Source of the DNA: an uncultured Collinsella sp.
GTDB lineage: Bacteria > Actinomycetota > Coriobacteriia > Coriobacteriales > Coriobacteriaceae
Reading direction: 5' to 3'
Length of the DNA stretch: 6,017 nt
Assembly: GCA_902475865.1 (NCBI GenBank)
Contig: CABSBK010000077.1
Location: 1 to 6,017, forward strand
In this document: piece by piece, positions 1 to 5,855 of the stretch
Position numbering within the stretch: position 1 is the stretch's first letter
Layout of the letters: every line of letters begins with the position of its first letter
Notes under the pieces: model-generated
Seen by the model: the letters and a program-made list of their open reading frames with translations, nothing else
Databases searched by the model: none
Told to the model about the DNA's origin: nothing
Program-made: the position numbers and the translations under genes

Positions 1-815
1 GGCGTCCAGATGATGGCGTTGGCGCCGGCGGCGATGGTTTCACGGATGCTCTCGGGCGTCTTGCCGCCCGGTGCGATGAGCGGCAGGTTGGGATAGTGTT
101 CGCGCAGCTCGCGCAGGACCTGGGGCGTGTTCTTACCGGCCGCGATGTTGAGGATCTTTGCTCCGGCGCGCACCTTGGCGTGAGTATCGTCGTCGCAGCG
201 AACGACCGTGGCGATGACGGGGATGTCGGCGATGTTGGTGATGTGCTCGACCATCTCGGCAGTGGCGGGGGAATTGACCACGCAGCCCGCCGCGCCCTGC
301 ATCTCGGAGACGGCTGCCATCTGCACGGAACGCTTGCCGGTGGTGGTGCCGCCGCCAACGCCCACAAAGACCGGGCACTCGGCAACAGTCAGCAGCGCCT
401 GCGTAATGGCGGGCTGCGGCGTGAAGGGGTAGACGGCAAACACGGCATCGGCATTGGAATTGCGGATGACCGCCACGTCGGTGGTGTAGATGAGCGATTT
501 GATGCGGCGGCCAAAGAGCGTAAAGCCGCTGGCCTCTTCGATCTCATCGGGCATGCGGAGGGCCGCCTTGCGCAGGCGCCCGTCGATGGGCAGCGGCTCC
601 ATGGGCAAAAGGCCGTTGGGAGTTACGGCCACCTGGGGCTCGGTAAATTCGTCTGCAAGCTCAACCTCGGAGAAGTCGACCGAGGCGACGATGTCCTCGT
701 GAACCTCGGCGGGAACATCGATGGGGGCTTGGTCGTTAGTCGCGGCAGGCGTCTCGAAGGAGCTGGTGCCGACAAAGGCGTCGACGCGCTCGTTCAAATC
801 GTTGAGAGAATCCAT
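1..815 (-). CDS. Uncharacterised TIM-barrel family protein, 3' end cut off by the window edge
   Basis: The frame is open from an ATG at 815 to the left edge, giving 271 residues with no stop, so the C-terminus is missing. From about residue 80 it looks like a (beta/alpha)8 barrel. It has alternating hydrophobic strands (SLIYTTDVAVI at 107-117, ADIPVIATVV at 196-205, AKILNIAAG at 219-227), a glycine-rich loop GVGGGTTTGKR at 152-162, and a late APGGKTPESI segment (248-257) of the kind that often binds phosphate in such barrels. I recall similar proteins in Firmicutes and Actinobacteria labelled only 'hydrolase' or 'beta/alpha barrel protein'; I know of no proven reaction. Residues 1-76 are an acidic, low-complexity extension with almost no basic residues. 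The ribosome binding site before 815 is weak, so the start is less certain than the frame. The gene is divergent from the small membrane gene at 1008. Confidence 0.75.
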   Translation of the reverse strand, partial: MDSLNDLNERVDAFVGTSSFETPAATNDQAPIDVPAEVHEDIVASVDFSEVELADEFTEPQVAVTPNGLLPMEPLPIDGRLRKAALRMPDEIEEASGFTLFGRRIKSLIYTTDVAVIRNSNADAVFAVYPFTPQPAITQALLTVAECPVFVGVGGGTTTGKRSVQMAAVSEMQGAAGCVVNSPATAEMVEHITNIADIPVIATVVRCDDDTHAKVRAGAKILNIAAGKNTPQVLRELREHYPNLPLIAPGGKTPESIRETIAAGANAIIWT

Positions 816-837
816 GGCGGTCCATTTCTATGTTCTG

Positions 838-857
838 CGGTCGGCAGTGTACGACCG
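838..857. promoter_or_regulatory. Putative promoter -10 inside a 6-bp inverted repeat, for the TIM-barrel gene
   Basis: CGGTCG (838-843) and CGACCG (852-857) form a perfect inverted repeat around an 8-base centre. Read on the minus strand, that centre and its edge contain TACACT (851-846), a 4/6 match to a -10 box about 30 bases before the ATG at 815. No good -35 box is visible. A repressor site over the -10 is one reading; chance in GC-rich DNA is another. Confidence 0.25.
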
Positions 858-964
858 GCGTTGCGAGTGCTAAATCGTTTGACGAGTTGATTTTTCCCCA
901 CTGCGCCATCCGTTAGACTGAAGGGCCGGCGAACGTGAAGGAGCTGTGGTGGCGGGAATCGAGG

Positions 965-973
965 TGCTATCTT
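965..973 (+). promoter_or_regulatory. Putative extended -10 promoter element for the small membrane protein gene
   Basis: TGCTATCTT fits the extended -10 form TGn plus a hexamer, with 4 of 6 hexamer bases matching TATAAT. Transcription would begin near 980 and leave a leader of roughly 28 bases before the ATG at 1008. No convincing -35 box lies 16-18 bases upstream, which is acceptable for extended -10 promoters. Confidence 0.35.
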
Positions 974-1007
974 GAATGTCCCGTATGCAAAAGAGAGGTG
1001 ACGCGGT

Positions 1008-1178
1008 ATGGAATTTTCGGCAATGTTGGGCTCGATTGGCCTATGCGTGGGCGCAATCGTTGCCGCCGCGGTCATCTACTTTGTGGTTACGGCCATTAAG
1101 GGCAAAAAGGCCGAGCGCAAGGAGCGTGAAGCGCTTGCGCGGCATAAGGACCAGCAGGACAAGTGCGCACGGCGATAG
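1008..1178 (+). CDS. Small single-pass membrane protein, 56 residues, function unknown
   Basis: An ATG at 1008 follows a purine-rich ribosome binding site (AGAGAGGTG, 992-1000) at normal spacing, and the frame ends at a TAG at 1176-1178. The protein has a short N-terminus, one strongly hydrophobic segment at about residues 7-30 (including AIVAAAVIYFVV), then a very polar, basic tail from KGKKAERKER (31-40) to the end. By the positive-inside rule the tail should face the cytoplasm, giving an N-out/C-in anchor. There are no catalytic motifs and no lipobox. It lies alone between a divergent gene and a convergent one, 24 bases from the end of the RNA methyltransferase gene. Codon use matches its neighbours. 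I do not recognise the family. A coding role rests on the ribosome site, the clean membrane segment and the charged tail. Confidence 0.6.
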   Translation: MEFSAMLGSIGLCVGAIVAAAVIYFVVTAIKGKKAERKEREALARHKDQQDKCARR

Positions 1179-1202
1179 CTTGTTGAGTTTTGAATCCGTG
1201 CG

Positions 1203-2306
1203 CTAGCTGCGTTTTCGGACCAGGGCGATATAGAAGCCCTCAAAGTCGCGACTGGGCGGAATGGTCAGCGTGCCTGGCATGCCGTTGGCAATGGCCGAGA
1301 TGTGACCCGCGGCAATGGCTTCGGTAAGGGCGTTGCACTCGATATGCGGCTTGTCGCCGGTATCCTGTGTGCGACGCGCTTCACTTTCACTCGGCGTGCC
1401 GTCGAGGGGGATGAGCTCACAGTCCATGTGCTTGTCGAGGGCCTCTTGCAGGGCGTCCTCGTTTTCCTGCGGCAAGATCGAACACGTCGAATAGACCAGC
1501 GTGCCGCCCGGTTTGAGGGCCCCCATGGCGCGGTCCAGAAGCGCGCGCTGCGAGCGGGCGCATTTGACGAGCAACTGCTCGGTAAGGCCGCGCAGACTTT
1601 TCTCGTTGCCGCTGATGACGGTGCCCGTACCGGTACAGGGGGCGTCGAGCAGGATACGGTCAAAGCGGAAGAACTCGTCAAGCTCGCGCGCGTCAATACG
1701 CATGACGGGCACGTTTTTGGCGCCCTGGCGGCCCAAGTTGGCCTCGAGCTTTTCGGCGCGGGGAATGCTCATCTCGCAGGCGGTGAGGTGCGCCTGGCCC
1801 TGGGTGAGGGCGGCGATCTGCGTCGTCTTGCCGCCGGGGGCCGCGCACATGTCCAAGATATCCTCGCCGGCCTGCGCGCCCAGCACCAAAGGAGGCATCA
1901 TGGACGACAGACTCTGCAGGTAGATCTTGCCGTCACGGTAGATGTCGAGGTCCCACAGGTCGGAAACTTGGGCTTCGGGCAGGATGAAGGCATCCGGGTA
2001 CCAGGCAACGGGGCGGTGGGCGATGTCGGCTGCGTCGAGCGCGGCGGCGATGTCTTCGGCGGTCGCCTTGAGCGTGTTGGCGCGCAGCGTGACCGGGCGC
2101 GTGGCTGCGGCGCCAAAGCCCTCAATCACGAGCTCGGCATCGGCAGGCGTATAGGCGCCAGCAATCGTGTCGACCATAAAGCGCGGCAGGTCGATGGCGC
2201 AGGGAAGGGCGGCAAGCTGGTCGGAAAGCTCGGTGGCGGCAAACTGCCTGAGCTTGAGCTCGGGCTTAACCTGCTTTTTCTGCTTACGACGACGCGGCTT
2301 GGACAT
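1203..2306 (-). CDS. NOL1/NOP2/Sun-family RNA cytosine-C5 methyltransferase (RsmB/RsmF-like)
   Basis: This 367-residue protein should transfer a methyl group from S-adenosylmethionine to carbon 5 of a cytosine in RNA. The family signatures appear in order: the AdoMet-binding DMCAAPGGK at 152-160; motif IV DAPCTGTG at 221-228, whose Cys224 is the family's product-release cysteine; and motif VI STCS at 273-276, whose Cys275 is the family's covalent nucleophile. The segment LRANTLKATAEDI (74-86) and the C-terminal GTLTIPPSRDFEGFYIAL (345-362) are also typical. The N-terminus is a basic patch (KPRRRKQKK, 3-11) likely to touch RNA. The start at 2306 is backed by AAGGA (2318-2314) 7 bases upstream. 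Known bacterial members act on 16S rRNA, but the sequence does not show which cytosine is modified, so no symbol is given. It lies 59 bases downstream of the synthetase gene and is probably co-transcribed with it. Confidence 0.93.
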   Translation of the reverse strand: MSKPRRRKQKKQVKPELKLRQFAATELSDQLAALPCAIDLPRFMVDTIAGAYTPADAELVIEGFGAAATRPVTLRANTLKATAEDIAAALDAADIAHRPVAWYPDAFILPEAQVSDLWDLDIYRDGKIYLQSLSSMMPPLVLGAQAGEDILDMCAAPGGKTTQIAALTQGQAHLTACEMSIPRAEKLEANLGRQGAKNVPVMRIDARELDEFFRFDRILLDAPCTGTGTVISGNEKSLRGLTEQLLVKCARSQRALLDRAMGALKPGGTLVYSTCSILPQENEDALQEALDKHMDCELIPLDGTPSESEARRTQDTGDKPHIECNALTEAIAAGHISAIANGMPGTLTIPPSRDFEGFYIALVRKRS

Positions 2307-2320
2307 CCGTCTTTCCTTCC

Positions 2321-2340
2321 CGTCCCAATTTGACTACTTT
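2321..2340 (-). repeat. Short intergenic motif, copy A (AGTAGT...TTGGGACG)
   Basis: Read on the minus strand this is AAAGTAGTCAAATTGGGACG, in the gap between the synthetase gene and the RNA methyltransferase gene. It matches the segment at 5849-5868 at 16 of 20 positions and resembles 5212-5230. It sits just before the methyltransferase ribosome binding site, leaving no room for a promoter -10 after it. Confidence 0.4.
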
Positions 2341-2365
2341 CCGGGTACGCTGCTGCTGGCGTGCT

Positions 2366-4516
2366 TTAGTACTGGCTCTCGTGCTTGCTAAAGAAGTCGA
2401 AGCGCGGGGGCAGCGGCTTAACGCGGTGCTCGCCGGGCTTCTCGCCCAGGCTCTCCACAAACTCGTCCGTGGAGGCAAAGATGTTGTCCCAGCTAAAGAA
2501 GGCGACCGGATCGACGTCGAAGTACTCGCAGATGAGCTCGCAGCCGGCCGGAACGATGCCGTGCATGAGCACGGTCGCCACGCGCAGCTCGGTAAAGGCG
2601 TCGACCAGGGCCTGCTTCATGGCGGCGTTGGCTGGCTCGCCCTCGAGCTTGTTGGCGGCTTTGGAGGCATCGCTCCAGCGCTTGTTGGCGGCGCGCAGGT
2701 AGTCGTCGCACACGGCGAGCGCACGGTGCGTCTCGAACTTGTACATGGCCTGTTCAAAGGCGAGAGCTGCCTGCTCGGCGGCTTCGACCACGGCAGCAGA
2801 GGCGGCACCGGCGGGAATGCAGCCGTTGCGATAGGGGCTTTCGTCGCCCTCCTTGACGGCGACGCCGTAGAAGCAGCTGCGGGCCAGGCGGTTGAACACG
2901 CCGGTCAAGAGAGCGCTCTCCTTAAGGGCCGGATCGATGACGCGCTTGTCGTCGCAGGCGCGCACCTCGTTGCCGTCCTTGTCCTTGCCGGTCACGCGCG
3001 TGTCGTATGCCTTGGGGCTAAAGCTCACCGGCTTCTCGGATAGGCCGAGCGACAGCCAGTGCGCGCGCATCTGCTCGCAGGTGTAGTGGTTGAGCAGGTC
3101 GTCTGCCGGCGGGGGAGGCGTCTGCGAGGACGAGCTGGCCTTTTTGCCCATGTAGAGCAGGTGATAACAGGCGCTGACGGTGCTCTGCGTAAGGTCCCAA
3201 CCCAGGGCCTCCCACATGGCGGTCTGCGCGATGCAGTAGAAGTAGATGTTGTCTTGGCCGATGAACTGGTAGATCTGAGCGTCGTCAGAGCACCACCAGT
3301 CGCGCCAGTCGAGCGAGCTGTGCTGGTAGGTGGGTGCGGGGACCTGCGTGGAGTCGGCGGCGGGCTCGCCCATGAGGGCGGCATCCTGGGCGGCGACACC
3401 CTCGGTCACGCCGGCGGCCTTGGCATCGCGTGCAAGCACGGTGCGGGTGTAGCTGATGGGCGCCCACAGACTCTCAGGCCAGCACCAGCAGGTGACGTCG
3501 TTCACGCCGTCGACCTCGGGCACCGGAACGCCCCAGTCGATGTTGCCGGTGATGCGGAAGGGCACGAGCGCCTTGCCGCTGCGGAAGCGCACGCCGCCGT
3601 TGGCGAGCACCGCGTGGGCGTCATCGCGTTCCTTCCAGCTGGGGAAGGTGACGGTAAAGCTGCTCTTGTTGCCCTCGGGCTCCAGCACAGTGTGCTCGGG
3701 CAGCTGGTCCTCGACGGCGTCGAAAGCCTCACGGAACTTGTTCTGAATATAGAGCTGTGCCGGCAGCAGCCACTCCTCCATGGTCTTGGAGACCACGGAA
3801 CGAACCTGCGGGTTCTGGGCGAGCTTGGCGGTGTAGGTCTTCATAAAGTCGAGGTAGGCCGGCAGGTCGAAGTAGAGGTTGTCGACCGGGCGCAGCTCGG
3901 GTACCTCGCCGGTGAGCTGGCTCTTGGGCGCGATGAGCTCCTCGGGCTCAAACTGGTGACCCAGGTCGCACTCGTCGGCGTAGGCTTTCTCGGACTTGCA
4001 GCCCTGAATGGGGCAGCGGCCGATTACCTGGCGGCCGTTGAGGAACGTGCCGGCCTTGGCATCGTAGAACTGCAGCGTGGAACGCTTGGAGATAGTGCCC
4101 TGCTCGTGCAGGCGCTCGATAATCTCGGCGGTCACCTCGTTGTGAATCTGCGCAGCCGGCTCAAGGCCCGAGCCGCCGTAGACATCGCAGCCCACGTTGT
4201 AGTTGTTGAGGGCCGCGGCCCCGCGGCCGCCACCGGACTCGACACACTCGCCGATGGACTTGTCGTAGCCTTCGCTCTCCTTGAGCTTGCGGTAGCTCTC
4301 CATGATGGGCGAGCCGTAGCAGTCGGTGCCCGAGGTGAAGATGACATTCTCGCGGCCCAGACGGTCGCGCAGGAAACGGGCGAAGAAGTCGGCCGGGACA
4401 AAGACACCGCCGACGTGGCCAAAGTGAAGGCCCTTGTTGCCGTAGGGCTCGCCGGCGGTAACGATGGCGCGGCGAGGCCAGCTGGGACGGTCGTTCATGG
4501 AGTATTTGGATGCCAT
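2366..4516 (-). CDS. Methionyl-tRNA synthetase-family protein (class I), divergent at key motifs
   Basis: By family this 716-residue cytoplasmic enzyme would charge tRNA with methionine. MetRS features in order: PYGNKGLHFGH (24-34, HIGH motif 31-34); the connective domain from FYDAKAGTFLNGR (150-162) through a zinc knuckle with Cys168, Cys173, Cys183 and probably His187; LIAPKSQLTG (194-203) and LYFDLPAY (214-221); IDWGVPVP (326-333); APISY (352-356); YQFIGQDN (416-423); LLNHY (474-478) after the catalytic loop; and a helical anticodon-binding domain from about 535. The KMSKS loop reads KASSS (459-463), so its second lysine is missing. There are inserted segments at about 256-320 and 358-400. 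The C-terminal EMAP-like tRNA-binding domain is absent. The start at 4516 is chosen because AAGGAG (4526-4521) lies 4 bases before it; the frame extends upstream to 4609, but that part runs through the promoter and ribosome site. The name metG would apply if it is the cell's real MetRS. A paralogue with another job is possible. Confidence 0.85.
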   Translation of the reverse strand: MASKYSMNDRPSWPRRAIVTAGEPYGNKGLHFGHVGGVFVPADFFARFLRDRLGRENVIFTSGTDCYGSPIMESYRKLKESEGYDKSIGECVESGGGRGAAALNNYNVGCDVYGGSGLEPAAQIHNEVTAEIIERLHEQGTISKRSTLQFYDAKAGTFLNGRQVIGRCPIQGCKSEKAYADECDLGHQFEPEELIAPKSQLTGEVPELRPVDNLYFDLPAYLDFMKTYTAKLAQNPQVRSVVSKTMEEWLLPAQLYIQNKFREAFDAVEDQLPEHTVLEPEGNKSSFTVTFPSWKERDDAHAVLANGGVRFRSGKALVPFRITGNIDWGVPVPEVDGVNDVTCWCWPESLWAPISYTRTVLARDAKAAGVTEGVAAQDAALMGEPAADSTQVPAPTYQHSSLDWRDWWCSDDAQIYQFIGQDNIYFYCIAQTAMWEALGWDLTQSTVSACYHLLYMGKKASSSSQTPPPPADDLLNHYTCEQMRAHWLSLGLSEKPVSFSPKAYDTRVTGKDKDGNEVRACDDKRVIDPALKESALLTGVFNRLARSCFYGVAVKEGDESPYRNGCIPAGAASAAVVEAAEQAALAFEQAMYKFETHRALAVCDDYLRAANKRWSDASKAANKLEGEPANAAMKQALVDAFTELRVATVLMHGIVPAGCELICEYFDVDPVAFFSWDNIFASTDEFVESLGEKPGEHRVKPLPPRFDFFSKHESQY

Positions 4517-4597
4517 GGGACTCCTTCGCATATGGTGAGAGCGCGGCCGGGCGCAAGGCCTGGCGACGCGGTGGTCAATTCGTGCATATCGTTCGAC

Positions 4598-4606
4598 ATT
4601 ATCGCA
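4598..4606 (-). promoter_or_regulatory. Putative extended -10 promoter for the synthetase gene
   Basis: On the minus strand the bases read TGCGATAAT: an extended -10 TGn followed by GATAAT, a 5/6 match to TATAAT. A weak -35 candidate CTGCCA lies at 4628-4623 with a 19-base spacer. Transcription would start near 4591 and give a leader of about 75 bases before the ATG at 4516, too short for a T-box. It overlaps the divergent promoter of the DUF3267 gene. Confidence 0.45.
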
Positions 4607-4610
4607 CATG

Positions 4611-4640
4611 CGGACAGGTACGTGGCAGGGGCGCTATCCT
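4611..4640 (+). promoter_or_regulatory. Putative promoter for the DUF3267 gene (and possibly queH)
   Basis: CGGACA (4611-4616, 4/6 to TTGACA) and TATCCT (4635-4640, 4/6 to TATAAT) are separated by 18 bases. The expected transcription start is about 4646-4648, right at the ATG at 4649, so the mRNA may have no leader. No Shine-Dalgarno sequence is visible before that ATG. This promoter is back to back with that of the synthetase gene, and the two core regions are only a few bases apart. Confidence 0.4.
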
Positions 4641-4648
4641 AAGATGCT

Positions 4649-5218
4649 ATGAATGAGATTTCCAACATACATGCGTTTGAAGACGATGATTTTCTGCACG
4701 CCTGCTTTGTGTGGGGGATGGCCGTGCTTGGCGCATTTGCCGTGTGCCTGGTGCCGGTGTTTATGCTGCTGGGTGGGCCCGCGGATCTGGATGCGGCTGA
4801 CGCGGGTGGCTGGACGGCGGTCTTGGGCTGGATTGTCGGCTTGGCTGCGGTTTCGGCGGCGTCGTTTGCCGTGCACGAGCTGGTGCACGGTGTGTTTTTT
4901 AAGCTGCTGGCGCCTGCGGGCGCGAGGGTGACCTTTGGAGCGAATCGCGAGACGGCGATGATCTATGCCTGCGCCGAGGGCGTGGTCTATTCGCGCCGGC
5001 GGTACGTGGCAGTTTGCCTGGCGCCGACGGTTGTTGTGACGGCGGCGTTTGCCCTGGGGTTTGCGTTTTCGGGCTATCCGCTGCTGTGCTACCTGGCGGC
5101 CGGCTTGCATTTGTCGGGCTGTGCGGGCGATTGGTATTACGTGCGGACCATTTTGCGCGACCGCCGCATTGTCGCCTGCGAGGACACGTCCTTTGGCGTG
5201 CGCTTTTTCGCAAGGTAG
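4649..5218 (+). CDS. DUF3267-type membrane zincin-like metalloprotease, 189 residues
   Basis: This is probably an integral membrane protein of the DUF3267 type, a putative zinc peptidase group resembling site-2-protease-like enzymes; its substrate is unknown. The sequence shows an HExxH motif, HELVH (76-80), placed at the end of a hydrophobic segment, and a later conserved-looking GCAGDWYYV (157-165) whose Asp161 could be the third zinc ligand. Hydrophobic segments lie at about 19-41, 56-75, 118-139 and 143-157. A polar, acidic N-terminus (residues 1-14) precedes the first one. The ATG at 4649 is the first possible start, since a TAA lies in frame at 4640-4642. It lacks a Shine-Dalgarno sequence. 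A later start at Met24 (4718), preceded by a G-run, would keep all membrane segments. queH begins 61 bases downstream, so the two may share a transcript. A link to queuosine is not implied. Confidence 0.8.
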   Translation: MNEISNIHAFEDDDFLHACFVWGMAVLGAFAVCLVPVFMLLGGPADLDAADAGGWTAVLGWIVGLAAVSAASFAVHELVHGVFFKLLAPAGARVTFGANRETAMIYACAEGVVYSRRRYVAVCLAPTVVVTAAFALGFAFSGYPLLCYLAAGLHLSGCAGDWYYVRTILRDRRIVACEDTSFGVRFFAR

Positions 5219-5230
5219 TCTTTTGGGATG
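5212..5230 (+). repeat. Short intergenic motif, copy B, over the DUF3267 stop codon
   Basis: AAGGTAGTCTTTTGGGATG begins in the last codons of the DUF3267 gene and includes its TAG stop. It resembles 5849-5868, which likewise spans the queH stop, and the minus-strand copy at 2340-2321. A further related piece, CTGGGACGGGG, follows at 5237-5247. Confidence 0.4.
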
Positions 5231-5260
5231 ATTTTTCTGGGACGGGGATTAAAAAATCAT
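5228..5260 (+). repeat. Perfect 9-bp inverted repeat in the queH leader
   Basis: ATGATTTTT (5228-5236) and AAAAATCAT (5252-5260) are exact reverse complements around a 15-base G-rich centre. In RNA this would be an AU-rich hairpin ending 6 bases before the queH ribosome site. It does not look like a classic terminator, because the stem is AU-rich and no U-run follows. It could be a protein site, a weak leader structure or part of a short dispersed element. Confidence 0.5.
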
Positions 5261-5279
5261 TGCGGGGGAGGAGATGTTG

Positions 5280-5855
5280 ATGAAGCCGTTGTTGCTGCAC
5301 GCTTGCTGTGCGCCGTGCTCGCTTGAACCGGTTCGCCTGCTGCGCGAGGAGGGATTTGAGCCCACGATTTGCTGGACCAACCCCAATATTCAACCGCGCG
5401 ATGAATGGCAGCGGCGCTTGGACGAGCTGCGTCGGTGGTGTGCCGATGGCGACATCGAGCTCATCGAGGCGGGGGAGGACCGCGATCGCTGGGAGACCGG
5501 CGTGGCACCGCTGGGTGCCGATCGACCCCGTCGCTGTCGCGCGTGCTATGCCTTGCGCTTGGTCGAGGCGTGCCGCGTGGCCCAGGAGCGCGGGTTCGAA
5601 TATGTGGGTACGACGCTCGCCGTCTCGCCGTATCAGCTGTTCGAGACCTGCAATGATGTGTTGGAGCGCTTGGCAGCGGCACATGGGCTCGTCCCGGTCA
5701 TTCGCGATTTTCGCCCGTATTACCCCGAGGCGACACGCCGTTCGCGCGAGCTGGGCATGTATCGGCAGAATTATTGCGGCTGCCGATTCTCGGCCGTCGA
5801 GGCGGCCATGGACCGCGCCCGCATCCGCGACGAGCGGAAAGCGTCCAAAAAGTAG
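5280..5855 (+). CDS. queH: QueH, epoxyqueuosine reductase
   Basis: QueH reduces epoxyqueuosine to queuosine in the wobble position of GUN-anticodon tRNAs, the last step of the pathway, and replaces the unrelated cobalamin enzyme QueG. The 191 residues carry the family's cysteine signatures: HACCAPC (7-13), CRAC (86-89) and NYCGC (164-168), which supply ligands for the iron-sulfur cluster and neighbouring metal site. Other family marks are NPNIQPRDEW (34-43), TTLAVSPYQ (111-119) and DFRPYYPE (143-150), then MYRQNYCGC. The length is normal for the family. Two ATGs lie six bases apart. The one at 5280 is preferred because the GGAGG at 5267-5271 is 8 bases away, against only 2 bases for the ATG at 5274, and because it gives the usual N-terminus MKPLLLHACC. 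queA follows 64 bases later. Confidence 0.95.
   Translation: MKPLLLHACCAPCSLEPVRLLREEGFEPTICWTNPNIQPRDEWQRRLDELRRWCADGDIELIEAGEDRDRWETGVAPLGADRPRRCRACYALRLVEACRVAQERGFEYVGTTLAVSPYQLFETCNDVLERLAAAHGLVPVIRDFRPYYPEATRRSRELGMYRQNYCGCRFSAVEAAMDRARIRDERKASKK

Noticed and set aside
1179..1202. Bidirectional terminator between the convergent small membrane gene and the RNA methyltransferase gene
   Set aside because: The 24-base gap and its flanks show no convincing GC-rich stem followed by a T-run on either strand.
976..1206. Plus-strand frame starting at 976 that overlaps the small membrane gene
   Set aside because: It has no ribosome site and no recognisable protein features. The frame starting at 1008 has both a ribosome site and a clear membrane segment.
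4211..4228. GGCCGCGG-CC-CCGCGGCC near-palindrome
   Set aside because: It lies inside the synthetase coding region at a Gly/Arg/Ala-rich stretch (GGGRGAAA) and is explained by GC-rich codons for those residues.
4517..4597. T-box leader upstream of the synthetase gene
   Set aside because: The leader is only about 75-80 bases. An ACCACCGCG stretch recalls part of the T-box sequence, but the full conserved box, specifier stem and terminator are not there.
3059..4642. Long open frame on the plus strand opposite the synthetase gene (527 codons), and similar ones at 2330-3043 and 1302-2333
   Set aside because: They lie antisense to genes with clear family motifs. Their translations are rich in Ala, Gly, Val and Leu without domain signatures, as expected when GC-rich codons remove stops from the opposite strand.
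5274..5276. Earlier ATG as the queH start
   Set aside because: It is only 2 bases from the GGAGG ribosome site, while the next ATG at 5280 is 8 bases away and gives the usual QueH N-terminus.
5219..5279. preQ1 riboswitch in front of queH
   Set aside because: The region has an A-run but lacks the C-rich loop pairing and pseudoknot arrangement of preQ1 riboswitches, and the hairpin arms are purely AT-type.
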